Positions 1 to 5,759 of a stretch of DNA of 5,759 nt are shown piece by piece. Under the pieces are notes generated by a model. It saw only the letters and a list, made by a program, of their open reading frames with translations, was not told where the DNA came from and did not search any database. This DNA is from Candidatus Stahliibacteriota bacterium (lineage in GTDB: Bacteria; Hydrothermota; Tepidihabitantia; SM23-42). Position 1 is the first letter of the stretch. Each line of letters opens with the position of its first letter. The stretch covers positions 1 to 5,759 of the forward strand of contig SOIY01000061.1 of assembly GCA_004376785.1 (NCBI GenBank), given 5' to 3'. The position numbers and the translations under genes were made by a program.

Positions 1-11
1 GGGGAGGGTGA

Positions 12-671
12 ATGAATGTCATAGATTTAGGACAAAAAGATTACAAAGAGGTCTGGGATATTCAAAAGATCATTCATCAAAAAAGAGTAGAAAAAGAAAT
101 TACTGATACCTTGTTATTTGTAGAACACAACCCGGTCATTACCATGGGTAAGAGTGGAAAGCAGAATAACCTTTTGATACCATTTAAACTCTTGGAGAAA
201 AAAGGCATTGCGTATTATCAGATTGAGCGCGGTGGAGATGTTACATACCATGGTCCGGGTCAGGTTGTGGGGTATCCAATAGTCAATATTAAAGATGGAC
301 TAATTGGGATAAGACCTTTTATTGAAAAACTTGAAGATGTGATAATTGCAACACTTGCTGAGTTTGATATAAAAGGAAAAAGGAAAGAAAAGATGATTGG
401 TGTATGGACAGAAACAGGAAAGATCTGCTCGATCGGTGTAGCAGTTAAGAGATGGGTTAGTTTTCACGGCTTTGCACTTAATGTTAATACTGAGTTAAAA
501 CACTTTGACCTTATTGTTCCGTGCGGTCTGAAAAATGTGACAATGACATCTATGCAAAAAATCTTGAGTAAAGAAATTTCGTTAGATAGAGTTAAGGAAA
601 GTATCATAAAAAATTTTGGTGTATTGTTTAAGAAAACATTAGAAGAGCGATGTTTAAAAGAGATTATTTAA
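12..671 (+). CDS. lipB: LipB, lipoyl(octanoyl) transferase
   Basis: Cytoplasmic enzyme that transfers the octanoyl group from octanoyl-ACP to the target lysine of lipoyl domains (E2 subunits, GcvH), the first step of de novo lipoylation. The 219-residue protein is of normal family length. It shows the family signature RGGDVTYHGPGQ at about residues 73-84, followed by GYPI. It has the conserved lysine in GKICSIGVAV (K137) and the acyl-accepting cysteine in IVPCGL (C171); this Lys/Cys pair is the catalytic dyad known for LipB. ATG at 12 is chosen because a strong purine Shine-Dalgarno run (GGAGGG, 3-8) sits just upstream and the protein begins where LipB usually begins. The ATG at 16 is out of frame and meets a stop at once. 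The 3' end overlaps lipA by 22 bp, which indicates an operon. The promoter must lie left of the window. Nothing suggests damage or transfer. Confidence 0.96.
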   Translation: MNVIDLGQKDYKEVWDIQKIIHQKRVEKEITDTLLFVEHNPVITMGKSGKQNNLLIPFKLLEKKGIAYYQIERGGDVTYHGPGQVVGYPIVNIKDGLIGIRPFIEKLEDVIIATLAEFDIKGKRKEKMIGVWTETGKICSIGVAVKRWVSFHGFALNVNTELKHFDLIVPCGLKNVTMTSMQKILSKEISLDRVKESIIKNFGVLFKKTLEERCLKEII

Positions 672-1513
672 AAAAACCCGATTGGCTTAAAATAAAGATA
701 CCCTCGGGAGATGAATTTAAAGAAGTTTATGACCTTTTAAAAAAGTATAATCTTTCCACAGTGTGTCAGGAAGCACGATGCCCAAATATGCATGAATGCT
801 GGAGTAAAAAAAGTGCCACAATTATGATTCTAGGTAAGATGTGTACGCGTGCCTGTAGATTCTGTGCTGTTGAAACAGGTAATCCATATGGGCAGATTGA
901 CCCTGAAGAACCAGAACATGTTGCTGAGGTTATAAAGATATTAGGATTGAAATATGTTGTGATTACCTCGGTTGACCGCGATGACCTGGAGGACTTTGGC
1001 AGCAGTCATTATGCTCAGACAATAAAAAGTATTAAAGAAAAAAATCCTAGCACAAAGGTTGAAGCACTAATCCCTGATTTTTCGTTACAAGAAAAATATT
1101 TAAAACAAGTTGTACATGCCCAGCCTTTTGTTATTGGCCACAATGTTGAAACTGTTAAAAAACTTACACCTTATATTAGAGACCGCAGATGCGGATATGA
1201 AAAATCGCTCAATGTTTTGGGAATAATAAAAAAGATAAATAGTAATATTTATACAAAAAGCGGTTTTATGATTGGACTAGGAGAAGAAAAAGATGAAATT
1301 GTTGAAACGCTGAGGGATCTTAAAAATGTAGAGGTTGATGTCGTAACAATTGGACAATATTTACAGCCAACAAAAAAGCATCATTTTGTGCAAAAATACT
1401 ACACCCCTGAAGAATTTGATGAGTTCAAGAAAATTGGTGAGGACATTGGCATACAACATATACTGAGCGGACCTTTAGTAAGGTCATCCTACCACGCCTC
1501 TGAAGTCTTGTAA
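650..1513 (+). CDS. lipA: LipA, lipoyl synthase (radical SAM)
   Basis: Radical S-adenosylmethionine enzyme that inserts sulfur at C6 and C8 of protein-bound octanoyl chains made by LipB, giving lipoyl cofactor. The 287-residue protein has both expected iron-sulfur sites. The auxiliary cluster motif is C39-x4-C44-x5-C50 (CQEARCPNMHEC), and the radical SAM motif is C65-x3-C69-x2-C72 (CTRACRFC). The C-terminal RSSYHA motif at 278-283 supplies the unusual serine ligand to the auxiliary cluster, which in this family is sacrificed as the sulfur source. TSVDRDDLEDFG (about 106-117) and SGFMIGLGE (about 204-212) are further family blocks. The start at 650 lies inside the last codons of lipB and gives the expected N-terminus (KPDWLKIKIP); there is no other Met before C39. 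The Shine-Dalgarno site is weak (AGAAGAG), so translation probably relies on coupling to lipB. A hairpin covers the stop codon. Confidence 0.97.
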   Translation: MFKRDYLKKPDWLKIKIPSGDEFKEVYDLLKKYNLSTVCQEARCPNMHECWSKKSATIMILGKMCTRACRFCAVETGNPYGQIDPEEPEHVAEVIKILGLKYVVITSVDRDDLEDFGSSHYAQTIKSIKEKNPSTKVEALIPDFSLQEKYLKQVVHAQPFVIGHNVETVKKLTPYIRDRRCGYEKSLNVLGIIKKINSNIYTKSGFMIGLGEEKDEIVETLRDLKNVEVDVVTIGQYLQPTKKHHFVQKYYTPEEFDEFKKIGEDIGIQHILSGPLVRSSYHASEVL

Positions 1514-1523
1514 AACAAGACTT
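1503..1523 (+). terminator. Hairpin across the lipA stop codon, possible weak terminator
   Basis: AAGTCTTG (1503-1510) and CAAGACTT (1516-1523) form a perfect 8-bp stem, or 9 bp with T1511-A1515, closing on a very small A-rich loop that contains the lipA stop codon TAA (1511-1513). Only three T residues (1522-1524) follow before GATTACAG, so it lacks the U-tract of a standard intrinsic terminator. It could slow or partly stop transcription, or protect the 3' end of the lipBA mRNA. Its position at the operon end supports an end-of-transcript role, but this is inferred from structure alone. Confidence 0.4.
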
Positions 1524-1524
1524 T

Positions 1525-1560
1525 GATTACAGTGATTAAATAGAGATTACAGCGATATTA
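1525..1560 (+). repeat. Short tandem-like direct repeat after lipA
   Basis: GATTACAG occurs at 1525-1532 and again at 1545-1552, a 20-bp period. Comparing 16 bases from each start, 12 are identical. The stretch ends in a run of seven T (1561-1567). It may be a slippage remnant or a pair of protein-binding half sites spaced two helical turns apart; no function can be assigned from sequence. Confidence 0.3.
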
Positions 1561-1574
1561 TTTTTTTCGCATAT

Positions 1575-1606
1575 TCTGTCATTCTGATAATTACCAGAAT
1601 GACAGA
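1575..1606. repeat. 12-bp perfect inverted repeat, REP-like palindrome
   Basis: TCTGTCATTCTG (1575-1586) and CAGAATGACAGA (1595-1606) are perfect reverse complements around the 8-base loop ATAATTAC, with weaker outward pairing (T1574-G1607, A1573-T1608). No T-run follows on either strand: the + side continues GTGAGTATGG and the - side continues into A residues. It is therefore not a canonical intrinsic terminator. The core GTCATTCTG/CAGAATGAC resembles the short dispersed GTCATTCTG-type repeats that I recall from intergenic regions of many bacterial genomes, so a REP-type element is the favoured reading. In RNA it would still be a stable stem and could help separate lipBA from secA. Confidence 0.6.
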
Positions 1607-1693
1607 GTGAGTATGGAGTGCAGTGAGTTGGTGTGAATAAACGTAATTAGAATAATCCAGGTCTAAAAAGTGGCAATTGTGTGTGTTTCGCTT

Positions 1694-1738
1694 GCAGTAT
1701 TGTAAATGTCCGCAGTATTTTCTTGACAGTTTAGTATT
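1694..1738 (+). repeat. Spaced GCAGTATT repeats around the secA promoter
   Basis: GCAGTATT appears at 1694-1701 and 1712-1719, and a related TTAGTATT lies at 1731-1738 inside the promoter spacer, with starts 18 and 19 bp apart. The third copy sits between the -35 and -10 boxes, so a protein bound there would affect transcription. This may be an operator array or chance similarity in AT-rich DNA; the spacing is not a clean helical multiple. Confidence 0.2.
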
Positions 1739-1750
1739 ATTCGGTATAAT
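1723..1750 (+). promoter_or_regulatory. Sigma-70-type promoter for secA
   Basis: A perfect -35 box TTGACA (1723-1728) and a perfect -10 box TATAAT (1745-1750) are separated by 16 bp. All twelve consensus bases match, close to optimal spacing, so this should be a strong housekeeping promoter. Transcription would start about 6-8 bases after the -10 box, around 1756-1758, only 8-10 bases before the secA ATG. secA therefore appears to have its own promoter, independent of lipBA, and almost no untranslated leader. Confidence 0.85.
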
Positions 1751-1755
1751 TGATT

Positions 1756-1760
1756 GGAGA
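1756..1760 (+). promoter_or_regulatory. secA ribosome binding site that decides the start codon
   Basis: GGAGA at 1756-1760 lies 5 bases before ATG 1766, a proper Shine-Dalgarno distance. The same bases rule out the upstream in-frame TTG at 1754: that codon overlaps the site, has no purine run before it, and would lie at or before the predicted transcription start. The in-frame GTG at 1763 is too close to the site. ATG 1766 also gives the N-terminus typical of SecA (MLKLLTKIFG). Confidence 0.75.
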
Positions 1761-1765
1761 ATGTG

Positions 1766-4717
1766 ATGTTAAAGCTTTTAACTAAAATTTTTGGTACAAA
1801 CATAGAGCGTGAGCTTAAAAACCTCTGGCCAATAGCTGAGGAAATTAACAGTATTTATGAAAAATTACAGGGTGTAGATTTACTAAAACAGACTGAGGAT
1901 TTTAAAAAGAGGATCAGCCAGGGTGAACCCCTTGATGATATTCTACCTGAAGCATTTGCCTCAGTCAAAGAGGCATGCCGAAGACTCCTTGGGAAAAAAT
2001 GGTCTGTAGTTGACATTGAAACCGAGTGGAATATGGTGCCTTTTGATGTCCAGTTGATTGGTGCAATTATTTTGCACCAGGGAAAGATCGCTGAGATGAA
2101 GACAGGTGAAGGTAAAACGCTCGTTGCCACAATGCCTCTGTATTTAAATGGATTAACTGGAAAGGGTGCGCATCTAATTACAGTGAATGACTATCTTGCG
2201 CGCAGGGACCGTGAGTGGATGGGTCCTGTGTATGAGTCTGTCGGTGTAACTGTCGGGGTACTTCAAGGAGGAATGGATAATGAGTCGAAAAAAGAGATGT
2301 ACAATCGTAATGTTACTTATGGCACTAACAATGAATTCGGTTTTGATTATTTGAGAGATAATATGGTGTGGCGGTTTGAGGATAAGGTGCAAAAACCGCA
2401 CCATTACGCGATCGTTGACGAGGTGGATAGCATTCTTGTTGATGAGGCACGGACCCCGCTCATTATTTCAGGTCCGGTCGAGCATGAAACAAAATCATAT
2501 AATGAGTTGAATCCTATTGTTCAACGTTTGTGTTCAGCACAAACTGTGCTGGACAGCAGAAATGTTGTTGAAGCCAAGAAACTACTTGAAGAAGGTAAAG
2601 AAAAAGAGGCAGGAATTAAGTTACTTCAGGTACACCGTGCCTCACCTAGAAACAAACAATTATTAAAACTCGAACAAGAAACAGGTATAAAAAAGTTGAT
2701 AGATACCACAGAACTTAACTATATAAGAGAAAAATCCTTTGCAGAAATTGATAAAGATCTCTATTTTGTTATTGAGGAGAAATCAAACATTATAGACCTG
2801 ACGGAAAAGGGGTCGCATTTTGTTTCACCAAATAACCCTGAAATGTTTGAATTGCCTGACCTGAGTGAGAAAATCGGTAAAGTTGATAAGGATGATAAAT
2901 TAACACAAAAAGAAAAGATTTTTGAGAAAGAAAAGGCATATCAGGATTATGCAAAAAAGAGCGAGACCCTGGCTAATCTGCGTTCATTATTAAAGGCTTA
3001 TAGACTTTTTGAAAAAGATGTTGAATATGTAGTGCAGGATGGTAGGGTAATTATTGTTGATGGTTTTACTGGCAGGTTGATGCCGGGTAGAAGATTTTCT
3101 GATGGTTTGCACCAGGCAATTGAAGCAAAGGAAAGTGTCAGGGTTCAGGAAGAGACCCAGACTTTTGCAACGATTACCATCCAGAATTATTTCCGGATGT
3201 ATGAAAAACTTGCCGGCATGACTGGTACTGCTGCAACTGAAGCGAATGAATTCTGGCAGATATATAAACTGGATGTTGCTGAAATTCCAACTAAAGAGCC
3301 GGTTCGAAGGGTCGATTATGAAGATATTGTGTATCGTTCAAGACGCGAGAAATATAATGCGATAATTGATGAAATTGTAAAGTGGTATGAAAAGAAAAGG
3401 CCGGTTTTGGTTGGTACTACATCGGTTGATGTATCTGAAATTTTATCAAAACTCCTGCAGCGAAGAGGTGTTCCACATGAAGTTTTGAATGCAAAACATC
3501 ATCAAAGAGAGGCAGTGATTGTAACGAGTGCAGGCCAGCCCGGTGCCGTGACGATTGCGACAAACATGGCAGGTAGGGGAACTGATATTAAGCTGGGTAA
3601 AGGTGTTGTAGAGTGTAGTAAATGTTGTATAAAGTGTTTATTCCATAATTGTTCAGAATGTGAACATGAACTAAAAAAGAAGTGTTTGAAAGAGGTTCCT
3701 TGCGGCCTTTATATTATTGGCACTGAAAGGCACGAGGCACGCAGAATTGATAATCAGCTGCGCGGAAGAAGTGGTAGACAGGGTGATCCGGGTTCAACAA
3801 AATTTTTCTTATCACTTGAAGACAATTTAATGAGAATCTTTGGTTCAGATAGAGTGGCAGAAATAATGGACAGATTTGGCGGCGAAGAGCAAAAACCGCT
3901 TACCCACCCACTCGTAACCAGGGCTATTGCCAATGCTCAAAAAAAGGTTGAGGAGAATCATTTTGAGGTAAGAAAACACCTTTTAGAATATGATGATGTG
4001 ATGAACAAACAGCGCGAAACCATATACAAAATGAGGGATGCAGTTCTGAAGGGTGAGAATCTAAAAGGCAGGGCAATACAATTGTTCGACGAAGCGATAG
4101 AGGATATTCTTTGGAGACACACTGATCCCAAAGTTAATCCTGAAGAGTGGGATTGGGATAGTATTAAAGGTGAATTCAATATGCTTTTTTTAACAAGTGT
4201 AGTAATACCAAAGGATAAAATTCCCAAAATGAAGCAGGAAGAATTGCTCGATATGCTTCTTGAAAGGGCAAAAGAAAAATTATCATGGCGCGAACAAGAA
4301 CTTGGTGAGGATGTTTTAAAGGAACTTTTGAAATTTGTACTTATGCATATAATAGACAGCAAATGGCGTGATCATCTGTATTCTTTGGATGACTTACGGC
4401 AAGGCATTAGTTTACGAGCGTATGGGCAGAAAGATCCTTTACTTGAATATAAGCAGGAATCACGCAAAATGTACGAAAATATGTTAGTTGACATTGCAAA
4501 AAGTACATCAGGGTTGGTTTTTCGTGCACAGCCTGGTCCAAGGCAGAGTAAGGTTCAAAAAACCAGAGAATACAAACCAAGTGCCGTGGCTAAACCTGGT
4601 GGCGCTCCAATAAAACAAAAGACAATCACTGGAGGAAAAAAGGTTGGTAGAAACGATCCCTGTCCTTGTGGTAGTGGTAAAAAATATAAGAAGTGTTGTG
4701 GACGGGGTGTAGCATGA
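1766..4717 (+). CDS. secA: SecA, preprotein translocase ATPase
   Basis: ATPase motor that drives unfolded preproteins through SecYEG, acting in the cytoplasm and at the inner membrane. At 983 residues it is longer than E. coli SecA (901). NBD1 has Walker A MKTGEGKT (111-118, K117) and Walker B VDEVDS (217-222, D218/E219). The preprotein cross-linking domain (about 235-425) carries an extra block at about 256-330, between NPIVQRL and the conserved LYFVIEEK. NBD2 holds DGFTGRLMPGRRFSDGLHQ (432-450), GMTGTA (484-489), MAGRGTD (601-607) and QLRGRSGRQGD (664-674) with the arginine-finger region. A cysteine-rich insert (C617-C646) lies between the last two. The helical scaffold and wing domains follow (LEYDDVMNKQR, 740-750; DSKWRDHL, 864-871; DDLRQGISLRAYGQKDP, 875-891). 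A basic linker (about 920-960) leads to a SEC-C zinc tail with C966, C968, C977 and C978 (known to bind SecB and lipid in homologues). ATG 1766 is preferred over TTG 1754 (987 residues) because of the Shine-Dalgarno and promoter positions. The stop overlaps the next start. Confidence 0.97.
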   Translation: MLKLLTKIFGTNIERELKNLWPIAEEINSIYEKLQGVDLLKQTEDFKKRISQGEPLDDILPEAFASVKEACRRLLGKKWSVVDIETEWNMVPFDVQLIGAIILHQGKIAEMKTGEGKTLVATMPLYLNGLTGKGAHLITVNDYLARRDREWMGPVYESVGVTVGVLQGGMDNESKKEMYNRNVTYGTNNEFGFDYLRDNMVWRFEDKVQKPHHYAIVDEVDSILVDEARTPLIISGPVEHETKSYNELNPIVQRLCSAQTVLDSRNVVEAKKLLEEGKEKEAGIKLLQVHRASPRNKQLLKLEQETGIKKLIDTTELNYIREKSFAEIDKDLYFVIEEKSNIIDLTEKGSHFVSPNNPEMFELPDLSEKIGKVDKDDKLTQKEKIFEKEKAYQDYAKKSETLANLRSLLKAYRLFEKDVEYVVQDGRVIIVDGFTGRLMPGRRFSDGLHQAIEAKESVRVQEETQTFATITIQNYFRMYEKLAGMTGTAATEANEFWQIYKLDVAEIPTKEPVRRVDYEDIVYRSRREKYNAIIDEIVKWYEKKRPVLVGTTSVDVSEILSKLLQRRGVPHEVLNAKHHQREAVIVTSAGQPGAVTIATNMAGRGTDIKLGKGVVECSKCCIKCLFHNCSECEHELKKKCLKEVPCGLYIIGTERHEARRIDNQLRGRSGRQGDPGSTKFFLSLEDNLMRIFGSDRVAEIMDRFGGEEQKPLTHPLVTRAIANAQKKVEENHFEVRKHLLEYDDVMNKQRETIYKMRDAVLKGENLKGRAIQLFDEAIEDILWRHTDPKVNPEEWDWDSIKGEFNMLFLTSVVIPKDKIPKMKQEELLDMLLERAKEKLSWREQELGEDVLKELLKFVLMHIIDSKWRDHLYSLDDLRQGISLRAYGQKDPLLEYKQESRKMYENMLVDIAKSTSGLVFRAQPGPRQSKVQKTREYKPSAVAKPGGAPIKQKTITGGKKVGRNDPCPCGSGKKYKKCCGRGVA

Positions 4718-5759
4718 AGCCCTATCAAGTTCATCTTTTTAGTGATGAGGATAAAATTCCTGTTTTTCTGCCTCCTGAACCATTTTTTGTACATGAAAAT
4801 AAGAGATATTTGAACTTTCTGGGTTTTGATTGCTTTTACCTGAAAAATCATGAATATTTAAAAGAAGCCGCAAGGCTTAGTATTGAATCTGGTGGTATTA
4901 CATCAACTGATGGAAGGATTAGAATAATGGAGGATTTGCAGAGGGTGATGTTGGAAATCAAGCAGGTAGATTCGTTGCTATTGTTCCCGGATGAAATTAC
5001 CGCACATTTTGCTATGTTTTCTATCTTTGATCCAAAGACAACTTTCTTTGTTGATTATGAAACTTCGTCAAGTATTATCGCCGTGCTACAGCATCGTAAT
5101 GTTGAATACTACAATCATCACGATCTTGAGCATTTAGAAAAAATTCTTAGAGCCAAAAGTGAGAAGGTAATGGTGATTGATGGTGTATATGAATGGATTG
5201 GGAATATAAGTCCAGTAAATGAGCTGATAAAGCGTGCTGAAGATAATGATTGTTTTATTATTGCAAATGAAATGAATTCTTTTGGCTTCCTTGGTCGCAA
5301 TGGCAGGGGATTTGTTGATCTCTTTAATTTATATAATGTGATAAATATCGAGATGGGTAGTTTTAGTAAATTCTTAGGTGGGTTTGGTTGCTATATTGGT
5401 GCCAAAAAATATTTAATCAATAAAATTAGAGAAAATACTGCCAGTGTTTTAGTACCCCTTCCTCAATTTATGCTTTCAGTAAATCTTGCCGGACTGCATA
5501 TTATTAACATAGAGAAAGAAAGAAAAAAGATACATCAAAAACTCTGGAAGAATAGTAGGTACTTTATTAGCCGCCTCAAGCAAATAGGATTATCAACACT
5601 CAGCGAAACGCCGATAGTTGTTGTATCATTTAATAATGATGAAGAAGCAGGGCAGTTTACAAAAAAAATATTTTTTGAGCAGATAATTGTTGCCCAGAAT
5701 AAAGAACGCATTAGGTTATGTCTTTCAATTGAACATAGCAAAGATGATCTTAATTATTG
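4714..5759 (+). CDS. Alpha-oxoamine synthase-like protein with altered PLP site (3' end cut by window)
   Basis: 348 codons are open to the window edge without a stop. The pattern follows the BioF/KBL/serine palmitoyltransferase family (PLP fold type I): KRYLNF (29-34), SGGITSTDGRIRIMEDLQ (59-76), VDYETSSSII (113-122), HHDLEHLEKIL (135-145), VMVIDGVYEWIGNISPVNEL (152-171), ANEMNSFGFLGRNGRG (184-199), GSFSKFLGGFGCYIG (215-229) and a C-terminal RIRLCLSIEHSKDDL (332-346). Family members join an amino acid to an acyl-CoA with loss of CO2. The Schiff-base lysine is kept (K219), but the family DEAHS is NEMNS (N185 and N188 for Asp and His), the ring-stacking His of HASI is Ser (S118), and the His of the LHxxLE block is Met (M72). 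It may be a non-catalytic homologue, a partner subunit, or an enzyme with changed chemistry, so the substrate cannot be named. ATG overlaps the secA stop (ATGA), implying coupled translation; GGGG at 4704-4707 is a weak Shine-Dalgarno. By comparison with BioF, only a short C-terminal piece is missing. Confidence 0.85.
   Translation, partial: MKPYQVHLFSDEDKIPVFLPPEPFFVHENKRYLNFLGFDCFYLKNHEYLKEAARLSIESGGITSTDGRIRIMEDLQRVMLEIKQVDSLLLFPDEITAHFAMFSIFDPKTTFFVDYETSSSIIAVLQHRNVEYYNHHDLEHLEKILRAKSEKVMVIDGVYEWIGNISPVNELIKRAEDNDCFIIANEMNSFGFLGRNGRGFVDLFNLYNVINIEMGSFSKFLGGFGCYIGAKKYLINKIRENTASVLVPLPQFMLSVNLAGLHIINIEKERKKIHQKLWKNSRYFISRLKQIGLSTLSETPIVVVSFNNDEEAGQFTKKIFFEQIIVAQNKERIRLCLSIEHSKDDLNY

Noticed and set aside
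1575..1606. Intrinsic terminator at the 12-bp palindrome
   Set aside because: No T-run follows the stem on either strand. The seven T at 1561-1567 precede it on the + strand and have no hairpin immediately upstream.
1692..1721. Second promoter TTGCAG with TATTTT at 18 bp
   Set aside because: Both boxes are weak and the spacing is long; the perfect TTGACA/TATAAT pair just downstream explains secA transcription.
1754..1765. Upstream TTG start for secA, adding four residues
   Set aside because: The codon overlaps the Shine-Dalgarno sequence, has no purine run ahead of it, and sits at or before the predicted transcription start. ATG 1766 has good spacing and the usual SecA N-terminus.
1855..2404. 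Open frames on the - strand inside secA (also at 3958-4362)
   Set aside because: They lie antisense to a clearly conserved gene, have no recognisable motif and show serine/isoleucine-rich composition typical of shadow frames.
4555..4851. - strand frame across the secA/downstream gene junction
   Set aside because: It is antisense to the SEC-C tail and the start of the next gene, both of which have conserved protein patterns; no family features were seen in it.
5266..5277. Reading the Asp-to-Asn changes in the last gene as sequencing error
   Set aside because: Several separate cofactor residues are changed together (S118, N185, N188, M72) in an intact frame, which is unlike random base errors.
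5118..5741. - strand frames opposite the last gene
   Set aside because: They are short, motif-free and opposite a continuous 348-codon frame that matches a known enzyme family throughout.

Overview
The window is a compact, AT-rich bacterial segment with all four recognisable genes on the + strand: lipB, lipA, secA, and the 5' nine-tenths or so of an alpha-oxoamine-synthase-like gene that runs off the right edge. Nothing on the - strand looks like a real gene. The bacterial -35/-10 promoter, Shine-Dalgarno sites and a SecA with a C-terminal zinc-binding tail show a bacterium. The SecA has an extended N-terminal segment before the Walker A loop, an extra block of roughly 60 residues in the preprotein cross-linking domain and a cysteine-rich insert in the second nucleotide-binding domain. 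From memory this resembles SecA of the FCB/Gemmatimonadota side of the tree and of uncultured lineages such as WOR-3. That placement is an inference of modest confidence and was not searched.

Layout. Positions 12-1513 hold an overlapping lipB-lipA pair. LipB moves octanoyl groups from acyl carrier protein to lipoyl domains, and LipA then inserts two sulfurs to make lipoate, so together they give a complete de novo lipoylation route. Positions 1514-1765 are a 252-base intergenic region. It holds a hairpin over the lipA stop codon, a short direct repeat, a perfect 12-bp inverted repeat of REP/dispersed-repeat type, a small set of spaced GCAGTATT-like repeats, and a perfect-consensus sigma-70-type promoter. 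The promoter lies so close to secA that the transcript should begin essentially at the Shine-Dalgarno sequence. Positions 1766-4717 are secA, the ATPase motor of the Sec translocon.

The last gene (4714-5759, 348 codons visible, no stop reached) starts inside the secA stop codon (ATGA overlap), so it is probably co-transcribed and translationally coupled with secA. It follows the fold pattern of the BioF/KBL/serine palmitoyltransferase family from end to end. It keeps the PLP-binding lysine but has replaced the aspartate and histidines that normally hold and activate the cofactor.

The lipoylation genes and the secA unit look like two separate transcription units that happen to be adjacent. 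The most interesting items are the altered-active-site oxoamine-synthase homologue coupled to secA, the 8-Cys/2-His insert in SecA, and the almost leaderless secA promoter. I found no CRISPR array, tRNA, rRNA, transposase or prophage gene.
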